DNA of 64,000 bases from Salinispirillum sp049115955 (GTDB lineage: Bacteria; Pseudomonadota; Gammaproteobacteria; Pseudomonadales; Natronospirillaceae): assembly GCA_049115955.1 (NCBI GenBank), contig JAGDZJ010000006.1, positions 45,362 through 109,361 of the forward strand. The letters run 5' to 3'. A program made the position numbers and the translations under genes. Below are positions 36,019-45,389 of the stretch, one piece after another. How positions within the stretch are numbered: the stretch's first letter is position 1; every line of letters begins with the position of its first letter. The notes below the pieces were generated by a model, which ran no database searches, was not told where the DNA came from, and saw only the letters and a program-made list of their open reading frames with translations.

Positions 36019-36990
36019 CTATTTTAGCTGCAGTAAGTCACCGTCCACGCTCATCACTCGGTTAGCAATACCTTGACCGACCGATAGACCAAAATCATCC
36101 AGCAATTGGCGTAACGGATCTTTTGGTGGATCAAAATACAGCAATTCAGGCGCATCAATCTGCTCAGCGAGGCTGTGGACCGTCGCCAAGCCATCGATCA
36201 AACCCAAACCTTGCGACTGCGCGCCGGACCACATATAACCATTGAAGATACGTTCATCATCGACCAAACGATCGCCCCGCCCTGCCACGACAGCAGCGAT
36301 AAACTGCTGATGCACATCACCGAGAACCGATTGCCAATGTGCCACCTCTTCCTCGCGTTCTGGCGAGAAGGAGTCCAGAAAGCCTTTATTGGTACCGGCC
36401 GTATACAGGCGCCGTTCAATACCCAAACGCTCCATCGCCTCATCAAAACCAAAGCCACCGGATACCACACCAATAGAGCCTACTATGCTTGAGCCACTGG
36501 CATAGATTTCGTCTGCGGCGGCGGCAACAAAGTACGCCCCGCTCGCACCGATTTCCCCGATGACCGCGTACAGTGGTATTTCAGGGTACTCCGCACGCAA
36601 ATCCAACACGAGATCATAGATCATCTGCGACTGTACCGGGCTTCCACCCGGAGAGCTGATGTCGAGCACCACAGCTTGAGTGTCTGGGTGCGCGAAGGCT
36701 TGGCGCAGCGGGCGGCGCAGTTGTGCATAAGAGGCATCGGAACCGTCCGCTATCACCCCTTTCATCTGCACGACCGCCGTATGACCGCCCGTTGATACGG
36801 GCTTGTCAGAGCGCGGCATCATATTTTGATAGACCACAAACATAATGACAAACAGATAGGCGAAAGTCAGAGACTTGAACACGATTCCCCAGCGCCGACT
36901 CTTCTTGAGTTCTTCGCTGTGCGTCATCACCACTTTTTCTATCAGATGCCACTCACGACGGCTCTGGCGCTCATCTTCGGGACGTTCCAT
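36019..36990 (-). CDS. S49-family signal peptide peptidase, SppA short form
   Basis: Membrane-anchored serine protease that degrades cleaved signal peptides, 323 residues. One membrane segment lies at about 37-55. The catalytic Ser is in IGEIGASGAYFVAAAADEIY and the Lys in RLYTAGTNKGFLDSFSP, giving the Ser-Lys dyad of the 36-kDa type; LDISSPGGSPVQSQMI is the oxyanion region. GGAG precedes the start. Conserved neighbour of rluC. Confidence 0.9.
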   Translation of the reverse strand: MERPEDERQSRREWHLIEKVVMTHSEELKKSRRWGIVFKSLTFAYLFVIMFVVYQNMMPRSDKPVSTGGHTAVVQMKGVIADGSDASYAQLRRPLRQAFAHPDTQAVVLDISSPGGSPVQSQMIYDLVLDLRAEYPEIPLYAVIGEIGASGAYFVAAAADEIYASGSSIVGSIGVVSGGFGFDEAMERLGIERRLYTAGTNKGFLDSFSPEREEEVAHWQSVLGDVHQQFIAAVVAGRGDRLVDDERIFNGYMWSGAQSQGLGLIDGLATVHSLAEQIDAPELLYFDPPKDPLRQLLDDFGLSVGQGIANRVMSVDGDLLQLK

Positions 36991-37015
36991 TCAATCAATC
37001 TCCTGTAGACTGCGT

Positions 37016-37969
37016 TTATTGCGTTAGACCCTGCATAACCGTACGAAAAGCTTCTGGCATTTCCGCTTCTATACGCAGCTCTTCCTGCGTAAACGGGTGC
37101 GGCAACCGCAGGCTAGCGGCGTGCAGCAACAAGCGTCGCACGCCCAACTGTTTCGCCTCGGCTAATTCTTCTTGCGTCGCGTATTTGTCGTCACCCATGA
37201 TGACGTGCCCTTGCGACAGCGCATGCACCCTTATTTGGTGCGTGCGACCGGTTTTAGGGAAGGCCGCCATTAATGTGGCGACATCGCCAAATCGTTGTAC
37301 GACACGAAAACGGGTATCGGATGGCTTGCCTTCGTCGACATCCACCTTGACCAAGCGCTCACCAGACTGCAGCACTTGCTTCTTTAGTGGCTCCTGCACC
37401 TTACGCACCTCGTCCGGCCAGGCTCCATGCACTAAACACAAATAACCTTTGTCCAATTTGCGCTGTCGGAGCATCTCATGCAGCACTTTAAGTGCGCTGC
37501 GCTTTTTGGCCACCATGACACAGCCAGAGGTATCGCGATCAAGGCGGTGTACAAGCTCCAAGAATCGATACTCAGGGAAAATCTGGCGCAGACTTTCTAT
37601 CATGCCCAGGTGAATACCACTGCCGCCGTGCACCGCCAGCCCACTGGGTTTGTCGATGACCAGCAAGGCGTCATCGTCCCACAACACGCGGTCACGCAAT
37701 GCATTGCTCAAGCCCTTGGAGGGCACTGCTGCCTCTCCGGGCTGAGTAAAGTCCATCGGCGGAACTCTAACTTCATCGCCTACGGACAGCTTATCAAGTG
37801 GCTTGCAGCGCTTTTTATTGACCCGTACTTCACCCTTACGAATGACCCGATATATCAGCGACTTGGGCACGCCACGACGCACCGCCAGTAAAAAATTATC
37901 CAACCGTTGTCCGGCATGCTTTTCGTCGATCACCAAGAACTGCACGGATTTTTCGGGTTTTTCTGTCAT
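37016..37969 (-). CDS. rluC: 23S rRNA pseudouridine synthase RluC
   Basis: Makes pseudouridines in 23S rRNA, 317 residues. The N-terminal S4 domain (QRLDNFLLAVRRGVPKSLIY) leads to the catalytic LVHRLDRDTSGCVMVAK. Being divergent from rne is the conserved context of RluC in gammaproteobacteria. Confidence 0.94.
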   Translation of the reverse strand: MTEKPEKSVQFLVIDEKHAGQRLDNFLLAVRRGVPKSLIYRVIRKGEVRVNKKRCKPLDKLSVGDEVRVPPMDFTQPGEAAVPSKGLSNALRDRVLWDDDALLVIDKPSGLAVHGGSGIHLGMIESLRQIFPEYRFLELVHRLDRDTSGCVMVAKKRSALKVLHEMLRQRKLDKGYLCLVHGAWPDEVRKVQEPLKKQVLQSGERLVKVDVDEGKPSDTRFRVVQRFGDVATLMAAFPKTGRTHQIRVHALSQGHVIMGDDKYATQEELAEAKQLGVRRLLLHAASLRLPHPFTQEELRIEAEMPEAFRTVMQGLTQ

Positions 37970-38107
37970 TTCAACATCTTATTAAGGAGGTGTCGGGCGG
38001 CGCGCTTTTGTGCCCGCAACCACTAGAAAAGTGCGATTCTATCATAGTGCCAGCCCAACGATACGCCAAAAATCTGACTCTATAACGCTCGTTAACGTTA
38101 ATACCAT

Positions 38108-38135
38108 TTGATGCCTTAGCATTTTCTGCTATATT
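38108..38135 (+). promoter_or_regulatory. Candidate rne promoter
   Basis: TTGATG (38108-38113) and TATATT (38130-38135) are spaced by 16 bases. This would start transcription near 38142 and give a leader of about 545 bases before the rne ATG. A distant promoter fits the long leaders known for rne. Confidence 0.5.
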
Positions 38136-38141
38136 GCCAGT

Positions 38142-38687
38142 GCGCTGCTGTAAAGGGTGCGGCCCCGAACACGCCGAACACCAAGCAGTGACTTAGTTTT
38201 GTCCGCCTCCCGTATTGTTGGAGGCCACAGAGGCATCGCGACAACATGCGCGATGATATTGAAGACGCCGCCGTCCAGCCCAGTTTTTCTGGCCATCAGT
38301 GACCCGGCAGTCAGGTGCGTAGCGATAAGCCCGCCGTTCACACTCAGTGGCTCTTCCTTTATGTGGCGACGGCATAGCGAGCAACAGAATTTAGGTTTGC
38401 TGAATGCTACCGTAAAGGTGCTCCACGGACCCTGCTCCTTGATCCAGATAGTACGTACAAACCGGATATTATCGTTTCACTCATATTGATGAGTTGGCTG
38501 ACGTACTACAGAAAATAGCAGGTTAAACTGAGACTCCGTCTCTTTCCGTCGCTGCCCGTTTACCGATGAAATTTTCAGGTATCAGAGCGTGCTCTGGTAC
38601 TGCCAAGATGCCTTACAGGCTGCGTATTCAGGCGCACTAAATGCTGTTGCTCTTTCCGTAAACCATGGATTAGAGTACAGATTCTAC
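38142..38687 (+). promoter_or_regulatory. Long 5' untranslated leader of rne
   Basis: The 718 bases between rluC and rne hold no convincing gene; small frames there have no family resemblance. In Escherichia coli the rne leader is several hundred bases long, is folded into hairpins, and lets RNase E shorten its own mRNA. By position and length this stretch is the equivalent, though I cannot show structural homology by eye. Confidence 0.55.
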
Positions 38688-41591
38688 ATGAAAAGAATGC
38701 TGATCAACGCAACCCAGTCCGAAGAGATTCGGGTTGCTCTTGTCGACGGCCAGTTCCTTTACGATCTCGATATTGAAACCGGCTCCCGCGAACAAAAGAA
38801 AGCTAACATCTACAAGGGTAAAATTACCCGCGTCGAACCCTCACTGGAAGCCGCATTTGTTGACTTCGGTTCCGACCGCCACGGCTTCTTGCCGCTGAAA
38901 GAAATTTCTCGCAGTTACTTCAGAGACCCCAACGTACAAGGCCGCATCAATATTAAAGATGTATTGGCTGAAGGTACTGAAGTCATTGTTCAGGTGGATA
39001 AAGAAGAGCGTGGCACCAAGGGTGCGGCACTGACCACCTTGATCAGTCTGGCTGGCCGTTACCTCGTACTGATGCCTAATAACCCGCGTGCGGGTGGCAT
39101 TTCTCGCCGTATCGAAGGCGAAGAACGCGCGCAGTTGAAAGACGCCTTAAACGGCGTGAAGATTCCTGAAGGCATGGGCGTCATCGTACGCACTGCCGGC
39201 ATTGGCCGCACTGCGGAAGAATTGCAGTGGGATCTGGACTACTTGTTGCAACTTTGGGAAACCATTGATGCCACAGCCAAGACACGCCCCTCCCCTTTCC
39301 TAATACTGCAAGAAAGCAACGTCATCATTCGTGCGATTCGTGACTACCTGCGTCAGGACATCGGTGAAGTGCTGATCGACGCACCGGCGGTGTACGAATA
39401 CGCCTTGGACTTCGTACGCAAAGTCATGCCGACGTTTGAGCAGAAGATTAAGCTGTATCAAGACGCAGTGCCATTGTTCAGCCGTTATCAAATTGAAGCG
39501 CAAATCGAATCGGCGTTTCAACGCGAAGTGAAGCTGCCTTCTGGCGGTTCTATCGTGATCGATCCGACCGAAGCTTTGGTGTCTATCGACATCAACTCCT
39601 CGCGCGCCACCAAAGGTGTGGACATCGAAGAGACAGCGTTTAACACCAACTGTGAAGCAGCCGATGAAATTGCTCGCCAGTTGCGCTTGCGCGACATGGG
39701 TGGTTTGGTCGTTATCGACTTCATCGACATGTCACAGAGCCGCCATCAGCGCGAAGTCGAAAACCGGTTGAAAGCCGCTACTGATGCCGATCGTGCACGC
39801 ATTCAAATTGGTCGCATCTCGCGCTTTGGTTTGTTGGAAATGTCACGCCAACGCCTGCGCCCATCACTGGGTGAAACCAGCGGTATCGTATGCCCACGCT
39901 GTGAAGGCCACGGCATCATTCGCGATGTAAAATCCCTCGCCTTGGCAATTTTGCGTTTGGTCGAAGAAGAGTCGTTCAAAGAGCGCACTGCGCAAGTACG
40001 CTGTATCGTACCGATGAGCGTTGCGACCTTCTTGCTGAACGAGAAGCGTGAAGCCCTTGCGAAGATCGAAAAAGAGCACAAGGTCCAGGTCTTGGTTATC
40101 CCCAACCCTGACATGGAAACCCCGCACTACGACGTATTGCGTGTGCGTGATGATGACGAAACTCTTGACGAAGCAGAACCGTCTTATGCGTTGAAATTGC
40201 CTGAAGTCCGCAACGAGCAGGAAGCCGTGCTTGAGCGCGCGGTAAAACCTGAAGAGGCGGCAATTTCCGGCATTATTGGACCTACCGGTCCAGCGCCGAC
40301 ACCAGCGGCTAAGCCAGCATCTAGAGCTACTAAACCCGCTAAAGAAAAAGGCCCAGGCTTATTTGCACGCATTGCTGCGCTGTTTACTGGTGGCAGTAGC
40401 AAGTCAGCCAATAACGGAGCGCGCAAAGGTGCACCGTCTTCTACTAACCAACAAGGCAATCGCAATCGTCGCCCTGACGGCAGTGGCGGCCGTGATCGTG
40501 GTGGTAATCGACGCAATCAAGGCACAGGCACCGGTGGTAGCAATCGCAACCAACGCAACAATCAAGGTGCATCAAATGCGCCAGTTGCAGAAGCGACAAC
40601 AGATGACAACCGCTCATCGGGCAATAATCGTCGTCGCTCTGGTGGCAACCGCAACCGTAATGAGCGTAATGACGGTAGCCGTGAGCCACGCACAAATGAC
40701 TCCAACCGTAATACTGACAATACTCGTGAGCCACGTACCAATGATAACAATCGCAGTGCTGATGCTAATCGTGAGCCACGTGCTCCGCGCAGTGAGAGCA
40801 AAGGTAATGGTCCAGCACGTCGACCACGCGATCAAGGTGCCAGCAAAGGCCAAAATCGTCGCGAGCGTAGCGATAACCGACCAGAAGAACTGAAGCAGCC
40901 TTTGCCAACAGATGATTCTCAGGTGACCGAGCAAGCGTCTCCCGTCGTCGCTGCACAAGAAAATACAACGTCGACAGAAGCTCAAGCGCCACAGCAGACG
41001 CCAGCTCCAGTGGCCAGCGTTGAAAAAACGGCAAGCCCTGAGAAGGCGGAAGAAAAGGTAACCCCGGAACCGGGTAATGCGGCACCTGCTGCTCCGACTG
41101 AAAGCGCGCCTAAAGAAGTGGACGGAAACGTCGCTCCCGCAGCAGACGTCGACGGTAACAAGTTGGATGATAAAGACAGCAAGCCTAAAAGCAGCCGTCC
41201 TCGCCGTACACGCACAAAAGCAGCCGGCGATAAGCCTGCTTCTGCGCGTCGCCCAGCGCGCTCAAAGAAAGCAGAAGCGTCCTCAGAAAGCGCAGACATG
41301 CCTGCTGTCGACAAGCCAGCAGCGGAAGCTCCTGCAGCACAGGCAGACGTTAAAGCTGCTGACCCGGCCCCGGTGGCGGAGAAGACTGAAACGAAGCCTG
41401 CTGCGCCTAAAGCCGCTCCGAAAGCGCCTGCAGTAGAGCCCAAAGCGGCACAAGAAGCTGCACCGGCAATTGATTCTGGCGATGCTGCGCCTAAGCGTGC
41501 GCCTAATGACCCGCGTGAAAAGCGCCGCCAAAAGCAGCGCGAAGCAGCGGCAGCGAAGCAAGAAACGTCGACGGACGGTGGCGCTGAGTAA
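38688..41591 (+). CDS. rne: Ribonuclease E
   Basis: Essential endoribonuclease and degradosome scaffold, 967 residues. ATG 38688 gives the conserved MKRMLINATQSEEIRVALVD; the in-frame ATG at 38589 is spurious. The S1 domain is at about 35-120. The catalytic Asp pair lies in VSIDINSSRAT and VVIDFIDMSQS, and the zinc link is CPRCEGHG (about residue 404). From about residue 510 the tail is low-complexity: Arg/Asn/Gly-rich with REPRTND-type repeats, then Ala/Pro/Lys-rich, as in other scaffold regions. A strong terminator follows. Confidence 0.96.
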   Translation: MKRMLINATQSEEIRVALVDGQFLYDLDIETGSREQKKANIYKGKITRVEPSLEAAFVDFGSDRHGFLPLKEISRSYFRDPNVQGRINIKDVLAEGTEVIVQVDKEERGTKGAALTTLISLAGRYLVLMPNNPRAGGISRRIEGEERAQLKDALNGVKIPEGMGVIVRTAGIGRTAEELQWDLDYLLQLWETIDATAKTRPSPFLILQESNVIIRAIRDYLRQDIGEVLIDAPAVYEYALDFVRKVMPTFEQKIKLYQDAVPLFSRYQIEAQIESAFQREVKLPSGGSIVIDPTEALVSIDINSSRATKGVDIEETAFNTNCEAADEIARQLRLRDMGGLVVIDFIDMSQSRHQREVENRLKAATDADRARIQIGRISRFGLLEMSRQRLRPSLGETSGIVCPRCEGHGIIRDVKSLALAILRLVEEESFKERTAQVRCIVPMSVATFLLNEKREALAKIEKEHKVQVLVIPNPDMETPHYDVLRVRDDDETLDEAEPSYALKLPEVRNEQEAVLERAVKPEEAAISGIIGPTGPAPTPAAKPASRATKPAKEKGPGLFARIAALFTGGSSKSANNGARKGAPSSTNQQGNRNRRPDGSGGRDRGGNRRNQGTGTGGSNRNQRNNQGASNAPVAEATTDDNRSSGNNRRRSGGNRNRNERNDGSREPRTNDSNRNTDNTREPRTNDNNRSADANREPRAPRSESKGNGPARRPRDQGASKGQNRRERSDNRPEELKQPLPTDDSQVTEQASPVVAAQENTTSTEAQAPQQTPAPVASVEKTASPEKAEEKVTPEPGNAAPAAPTESAPKEVDGNVAPAADVDGNKLDDKDSKPKSSRPRRTRTKAAGDKPASARRPARSKKAEASSESADMPAVDKPAAEAPAAQADVKAADPAPVAEKTETKPAAPKAAPKAPAVEPKAAQEAAPAIDSGDAAPKRAPNDPREKRRQKQREAAAAKQETSTDGGAE

Positions 41592-41632
41592 TCTCAGCCC
41601 TCTCCTTTCTGTCTTGAGCTAAGAACGCTCAT

Positions 41633-41670
41633 AAAAAATCCGATGTCATCTCTGACATCGGATTTTTTTT
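41633..41670. terminator. Bidirectional Rho-independent terminator between rne and murB
   Basis: AAAAAATCCGATGTCA (41633-41648) and TGACATCGGATTTTTT (41653-41668) pair perfectly around TCTC, with T-runs on both strands. It ends rne on the plus strand and murB on the minus strand. Confidence 0.92.
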
Positions 41671-41688
41671 GCTTAATGCATTTTCAAC

Positions 41689-42708
41689 TCAAGGAAAAAA
41701 GCGCGGTTCCGGTGTAATGGCAATGCCAAACTTTGCGTGCACCGCGTCCGCTATTTCTTGTGCGCGGCTCATCACCAGTGACGCCGCCATACGTTGGGGA
41801 TTGATCAACACCAATGCCTGCTTCTCATAAGGGCCGATACCCGTATCCGGTGCATAGGCTCCCCGTAACCCCGCCTGTTCTATTAACCAGCCGGCAGCAA
41901 CTTTGGCGTGTTTACCGTCTGCTGTGGGATAGAGTGGGAGCGCTGGATAGTCTTGTTGCAGCGCCTGAGCTTGTTCCAACTGAATAATAGGGTTGGTGAA
42001 AAAACTGCCCGCATTAGGAATCAGCGCCGGGTTCGGTAACTTCGACTGCCGTACTTCGATGACGCTCTGAATAAGTTGCGCCGAGGTTTTGGGTTGCAAG
42101 GTAGCCAATGGCCCATAACTGAGATTCGGCTGAAAAAACCGTGATAGCCGTAAAGTGACTGCCGTAATAATCCAGCGCCCCGCATCTTTACCTTTAAAAA
42201 CTGACGCTCGATAGCCAAATTGACAATCGGCCGAATTGAACGTGCGTCGCGTCCCAGTGTGAATATCCACTGCTTCCAACTGCAAAAAGACATCGCACAG
42301 TTCTACCCCATAAGCGCCTATGTTCTGTACTGGCGCTGCACCTACTGTGCCGGGAATCAAGGCCAGATTTTCTAAGCCGTACCAGCCTTGAGCACTGCAA
42401 AAAAGCACCAACCAATGCCAGGAGACACCCCCGGAGACGCGCACATCGATGTGCTCGTTCGTCTGCCCGACGAGACGCACACCCGATAGGCGATTGATCA
42501 TGGTTAACCCGGGGACGTAGTCCAGCGGCACAATATTGCTACCTTCACCGATCACCTGCACGGCCATACCCTGCTCTTTCGCCCACGTGAGAGCAGAGTC
42601 CAAAACGCTGTCATCCGTTAACGTAACCGCGTACTCTGCGATGCTCGGACAGGCCAGTGTATGGAACGGTTGCAGGTCCACCTGAGTACGAATGCTGGAC
42701 CGGCTCAT
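41689..42708 (-). CDS. murB: UDP-N-acetylenolpyruvoylglucosamine reductase
   Basis: FAD enzyme completing UDP-MurNAc synthesis, 339 residues, type I like that of Escherichia coli. FAD-site motifs VIGEGSNIVPLDY and GTVGAAPVQNIGAYGVEL are present; the catalytic Ser is in PNAGSFFTNPII and the Glu in ITPEPRFFP at the C terminus. Overlaps the phosphatase gene by 4 bases. Confidence 0.95.
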   Translation of the reverse strand: MSRSSIRTQVDLQPFHTLACPSIAEYAVTLTDDSVLDSALTWAKEQGMAVQVIGEGSNIVPLDYVPGLTMINRLSGVRLVGQTNEHIDVRVSGGVSWHWLVLFCSAQGWYGLENLALIPGTVGAAPVQNIGAYGVELCDVFLQLEAVDIHTGTRRTFNSADCQFGYRASVFKGKDAGRWIITAVTLRLSRFFQPNLSYGPLATLQPKTSAQLIQSVIEVRQSKLPNPALIPNAGSFFTNPIIQLEQAQALQQDYPALPLYPTADGKHAKVAAGWLIEQAGLRGAYAPDTGIGPYEKQALVLINPQRMAASLVMSRAQEIADAVHAKFGIAITPEPRFFP

Positions 42709-43202
42709 AATGCGTGGCGCTCACGAATATCGCTGAGCAATGCGTCAGCGGCCTCTTCACATAATCGCAAGACCTCCTTAAAGCCATCCGCACCGCCATA
42801 ATAGGGATCAGGCACTTCGTCCGGGCTTCCCGCTGCTTGCAGAAACGACAAAAACAGCTGTGGCGTGCAACGAGCAGAAGACTCTATCGACGCATGCAAC
42901 ACGCGTAACTCACTTAGGTTTTGGTGATCCATTGCCAATACATAGTCGAAGTCTGCAAAATCTTCGGCCGTAACTTGGCGGGCCCGCAGCGCACTCAAGT
43001 CGTAGCCCTGTTGCTGCGCAGCTCGTTGTGACCGTGCATCGGGCGCTTTACCAATGTGATAAGCCGCTGTGCCGGCCGAGTCTATCTCCACACGCGAGGC
43101 CAAACCGGCTGCTTGTACCTTTTTTAAAAATACCCCGTGTGCGGTAGGCGAACGACAAATATTGCCGAGGCAAACGAACAATACCTTAACGGTTGCAGAC
43201 AT
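42705..43202 (-). CDS. Low-molecular-weight protein-tyrosine phosphatase
   Basis: A 165-residue cytosolic phosphatase. The CX5R signature is VCLGNICRSPTAHGV near the N terminus and the general-acid Asp is in VPDPYYGGADGF. No tyrosine kinase or exopolysaccharide gene lies nearby; the position between kdsB and murB is found in related genomes, so the substrate is open. Coupled to both neighbours by overlaps of 1 and 4 bases. Confidence 0.92.
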   Translation of the reverse strand: MSATVKVLFVCLGNICRSPTAHGVFLKKVQAAGLASRVEIDSAGTAAYHIGKAPDARSQRAAQQQGYDLSALRARQVTAEDFADFDYVLAMDHQNLSELRVLHASIESSARCTPQLFLSFLQAAGSPDEVPDPYYGGADGFKEVLRLCEEAADALLSDIRERHAL

Positions 43203-43960
43203 CAGTTATCCTCCTGACCTGACAGCAAACGAATAACGCGCGCCAAGTCTTCAGCGGTATCGACACCGGCAGGCGGCGCTATTTGGGCGGTAGCGACGGC
43301 GATTTGCACACCGTGTTCTAAAAACCGCAGTTGCTCTAACTTTTCTACGTGCTCCAAATGACCGGTTGGCCATTGCACAAACTGCTGTAAAGCTGAAACG
43401 CGATAGGCGTAAATACCTAAGTGCCGATAACCCGGCACAGCTAAGGTTTCTCCATCACGGTTCCAGGGTACCGGCGCGCGACTGAAATAGAGCGCCAAGC
43501 CTTGCTGATTCAGCACCACCTTGACCGCATTAGGGTTACGCATTTCTTCCGGATCTGAGATGGGGACACACAACGTGGCCACACCCGCTTCCGGGTGCGC
43601 GGCAAGCAGTTCACCGACTTGGTTAATTAACGCCGGGTTCATCGTTGGCTCATCACCCTGCACGTTGACTACGATGGTATCTGCAGTCCAACCTTCCAGT
43701 GCCGCCACCTCAGCCAAGCGATCTGTCCCTGAAACATGTTCCGCAGAAGTCATTAAGGTACGTCCGCCAAAGTGCTTCACGGCTGTCTCAACCCGCACAT
43801 CGTCGGTCGCTATACACACACCCGTTGCGGCACTGCGCTGAGCGGCTTCATACACCCACTGCACCATGGGCTTACCCAATATGTCTGCCAGTGGTTTGCC
43901 GGGTAACCGCGTACTCTGGTAACGGGCTGGTATTACAACGTGAAACGAAGGAGTGCTCAT
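43202..43960 (-). CDS. kdsB: CMP-Kdo synthetase
   Basis: Activates Kdo as CMP-Kdo for lipopolysaccharide core synthesis, 252 residues. Motifs VIPARYQSTRLPGKPL, VNVQGDEPTMNP and YRHLGIYAYRV are diagnostic. Overlaps lpxK by 4 bases; kdsA and kdsC lie 10 kb away in the same window. Confidence 0.96.
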   Translation of the reverse strand: MSTPSFHVVIPARYQSTRLPGKPLADILGKPMVQWVYEAAQRSAATGVCIATDDVRVETAVKHFGGRTLMTSAEHVSGTDRLAEVAALEGWTADTIVVNVQGDEPTMNPALINQVGELLAAHPEAGVATLCVPISDPEEMRNPNAVKVVLNQQGLALYFSRAPVPWNRDGETLAVPGYRHLGIYAYRVSALQQFVQWPTGHLEHVEKLEQLRFLEHGVQIAVATAQIAPPAGVDTAEDLARVIRLLSGQEDN

Positions 43961-44949
43961 CGTGGCCTCTGTATGCGATCTATAACTGTGTCCATAATTG
44001 TCCGTTCGTCATCTGCCGAAAAACTGACTTGTAAGGGAACTTCATACGCTTCAAACGGTAATGGCTGATGCTTCAGTTTTATGGCGTCTTTACTGGTCAT
44101 CAAAACCGTCTTACCCTCTAAAGCGCGCAATTGCTGTCCACTCAGAGCTTGATGGTCGCGTAATGCCAATGGTGTGAACTGCCAGCCCTGCGCTCGCAAG
44201 GCCGCAAAGAACGATTCTGGCTGCCCTATACCGCACAGAGCATGCACTGCCTCAGCGGATGGGTCTAACGAGGCTCCTGTATTCAAATGACGAGGTTCGC
44301 CTAAGGTTAACTGCATTACCTTCGCCGTTTTTTTGGCAGGCAAGCCCAAGTTCTCGGCAGCACGCCCCTTACTGATGACCAAAGGCACGTTCTGCAAACG
44401 GCTCAAAGGTTCACGTAACGGCCCCGCCGGCAACACCGACGCATTTCCAGCGCCAACGCTACCATCAAACAGACAAATTTCCAGATCGCGTGGCAGGCTG
44501 AGATGTTGCAAGCCATCATCGCTGAGCACAACCGTGGTTTCAGGGTGATGCTGTAGCATTAGTTTCACGGCATCGACTCGCTGACGTCCAATGCAGACCG
44601 GCACGCCCGTTACTTGGGCTAAGAGCAGCGGTTCATCCCCTACTTCGTCGGCACGATGATTGGGAGTCAGTAACGTGGGTTGTTTCAGGTTTCCGCCATA
44701 ACCCCGAGACACGATAGCCGGCCGCTGACCGTGCGCTTGAAGCTGTGTGACCAACCAGTGAATAAAAGGCGTTTTTCCGGTGCCACCAACGACGATATTA
44801 CCCACCACTATTACAGGTACAGGTAATGGCTCACAACGTCGCAACTGGCGTTGCTGATGCTGTCGTGACGCCCACAGATACAACCAACTCAGGGGCGTCA
44901 GAAGATAGGATAGCGTGGTTTTACGCCGCCAGAATGTTGGCCAGCTCAT
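43957..44949 (-). CDS. lpxK: Tetraacyldisaccharide 4'-kinase
   Basis: Membrane-bound lipid A kinase. ATG 44949 (MSWPTFWRRKTTLSYLLTP) gives 330 residues and begins just after exbD ends; the in-frame start at 44988 would overlap exbD. The Walker A motif is VVGNIVVGGTGKTPFI, and VVLSDDGLQHLSLPRD holds the catalytic acidic residues. An N-terminal hydrophobic helix anchors it. Confidence 0.94.
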   Translation of the reverse strand: MSWPTFWRRKTTLSYLLTPLSWLYLWASRQHQQRQLRRCEPLPVPVIVVGNIVVGGTGKTPFIHWLVTQLQAHGQRPAIVSRGYGGNLKQPTLLTPNHRADEVGDEPLLLAQVTGVPVCIGRQRVDAVKLMLQHHPETTVVLSDDGLQHLSLPRDLEICLFDGSVGAGNASVLPAGPLREPLSRLQNVPLVISKGRAAENLGLPAKKTAKVMQLTLGEPRHLNTGASLDPSAEAVHALCGIGQPESFFAALRAQGWQFTPLALRDHQALSGQQLRALEGKTVLMTSKDAIKLKHQPLPFEAYEVPLQVSFSADDERTIMDTVIDRIQRPR

Positions 44950-44956
44950 AACACAC

Positions 44957-45373
44957 TCATTCGGACTCCAGTTGAGCGGCAAAGGCAATACGGCTGTGCC
45001 CCAACTGCCCGACGGCGTCCATCACATGCATCAGTGATTGCGCTGGCGTCTGCTTGTCCGTGGTGATCACCACGACTTGCACATTCCCGGGCTGAATCAC
45101 CGTCTCTAAAGCGCGTTTTAGAGTATCGAATTGGGTATTGATCAACAGTTGGTTGTTAATCTCAATGCCGCCTTGGGCATCAATGACAACATCAATCCGC
45201 TCATCATTACCCAATACATTTTCTGTCTGGACTTGCGGCAACTCGACTTCCAGCTGTGTTTCGCGCGTAAAAGTCGTCGTGACCATAAAAAAGATCAAAA
45301 GCAGAAACACCACATCAATCAGCGGCGTTAAGTTGACACTGATTTCTTCTTCGCGGGCGCGGCGGAAATTCAT
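44957..45373 (-). CDS. ExbD/TolR-family biopolymer transport protein
   Basis: A 138-residue bitopic protein with one membrane helix (LIDVVFLLLIFFMVTTTF) carrying the proton-conducting Asp, and a periplasmic domain. With the ExbB-like partner it uses the proton gradient to drive an outer-membrane or envelope process. The comEC-exbB-exbD-lpxK order is conserved, but no TonB is visible. Confidence 0.9.
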   Translation of the reverse strand: MNFRRAREEEISVNLTPLIDVVFLLLIFFMVTTTFTRETQLEVELPQVQTENVLGNDERIDVVIDAQGGIEINNQLLINTQFDTLKRALETVIQPGNVQVVVITTDKQTPAQSLMHVMDAVGQLGHSRIAFAAQLESE

Positions 45374-45389
45374 AGCAGTCTCCCGTGAG

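Noticed and set aside
40184..41561. Several long antisense frames across the rne tail
   Set aside because: They arise from the biased GC-rich low-complexity codons of RNase E; none has family motifs or ribosome sites, and the sense frame is certain.
43957..43960. Absence of the small YcaR/Trm112-like gene usually between lpxK and kdsB
   Set aside because: The two genes overlap by ATGA with no room for it; gene loss or relocation here is common and not informative.
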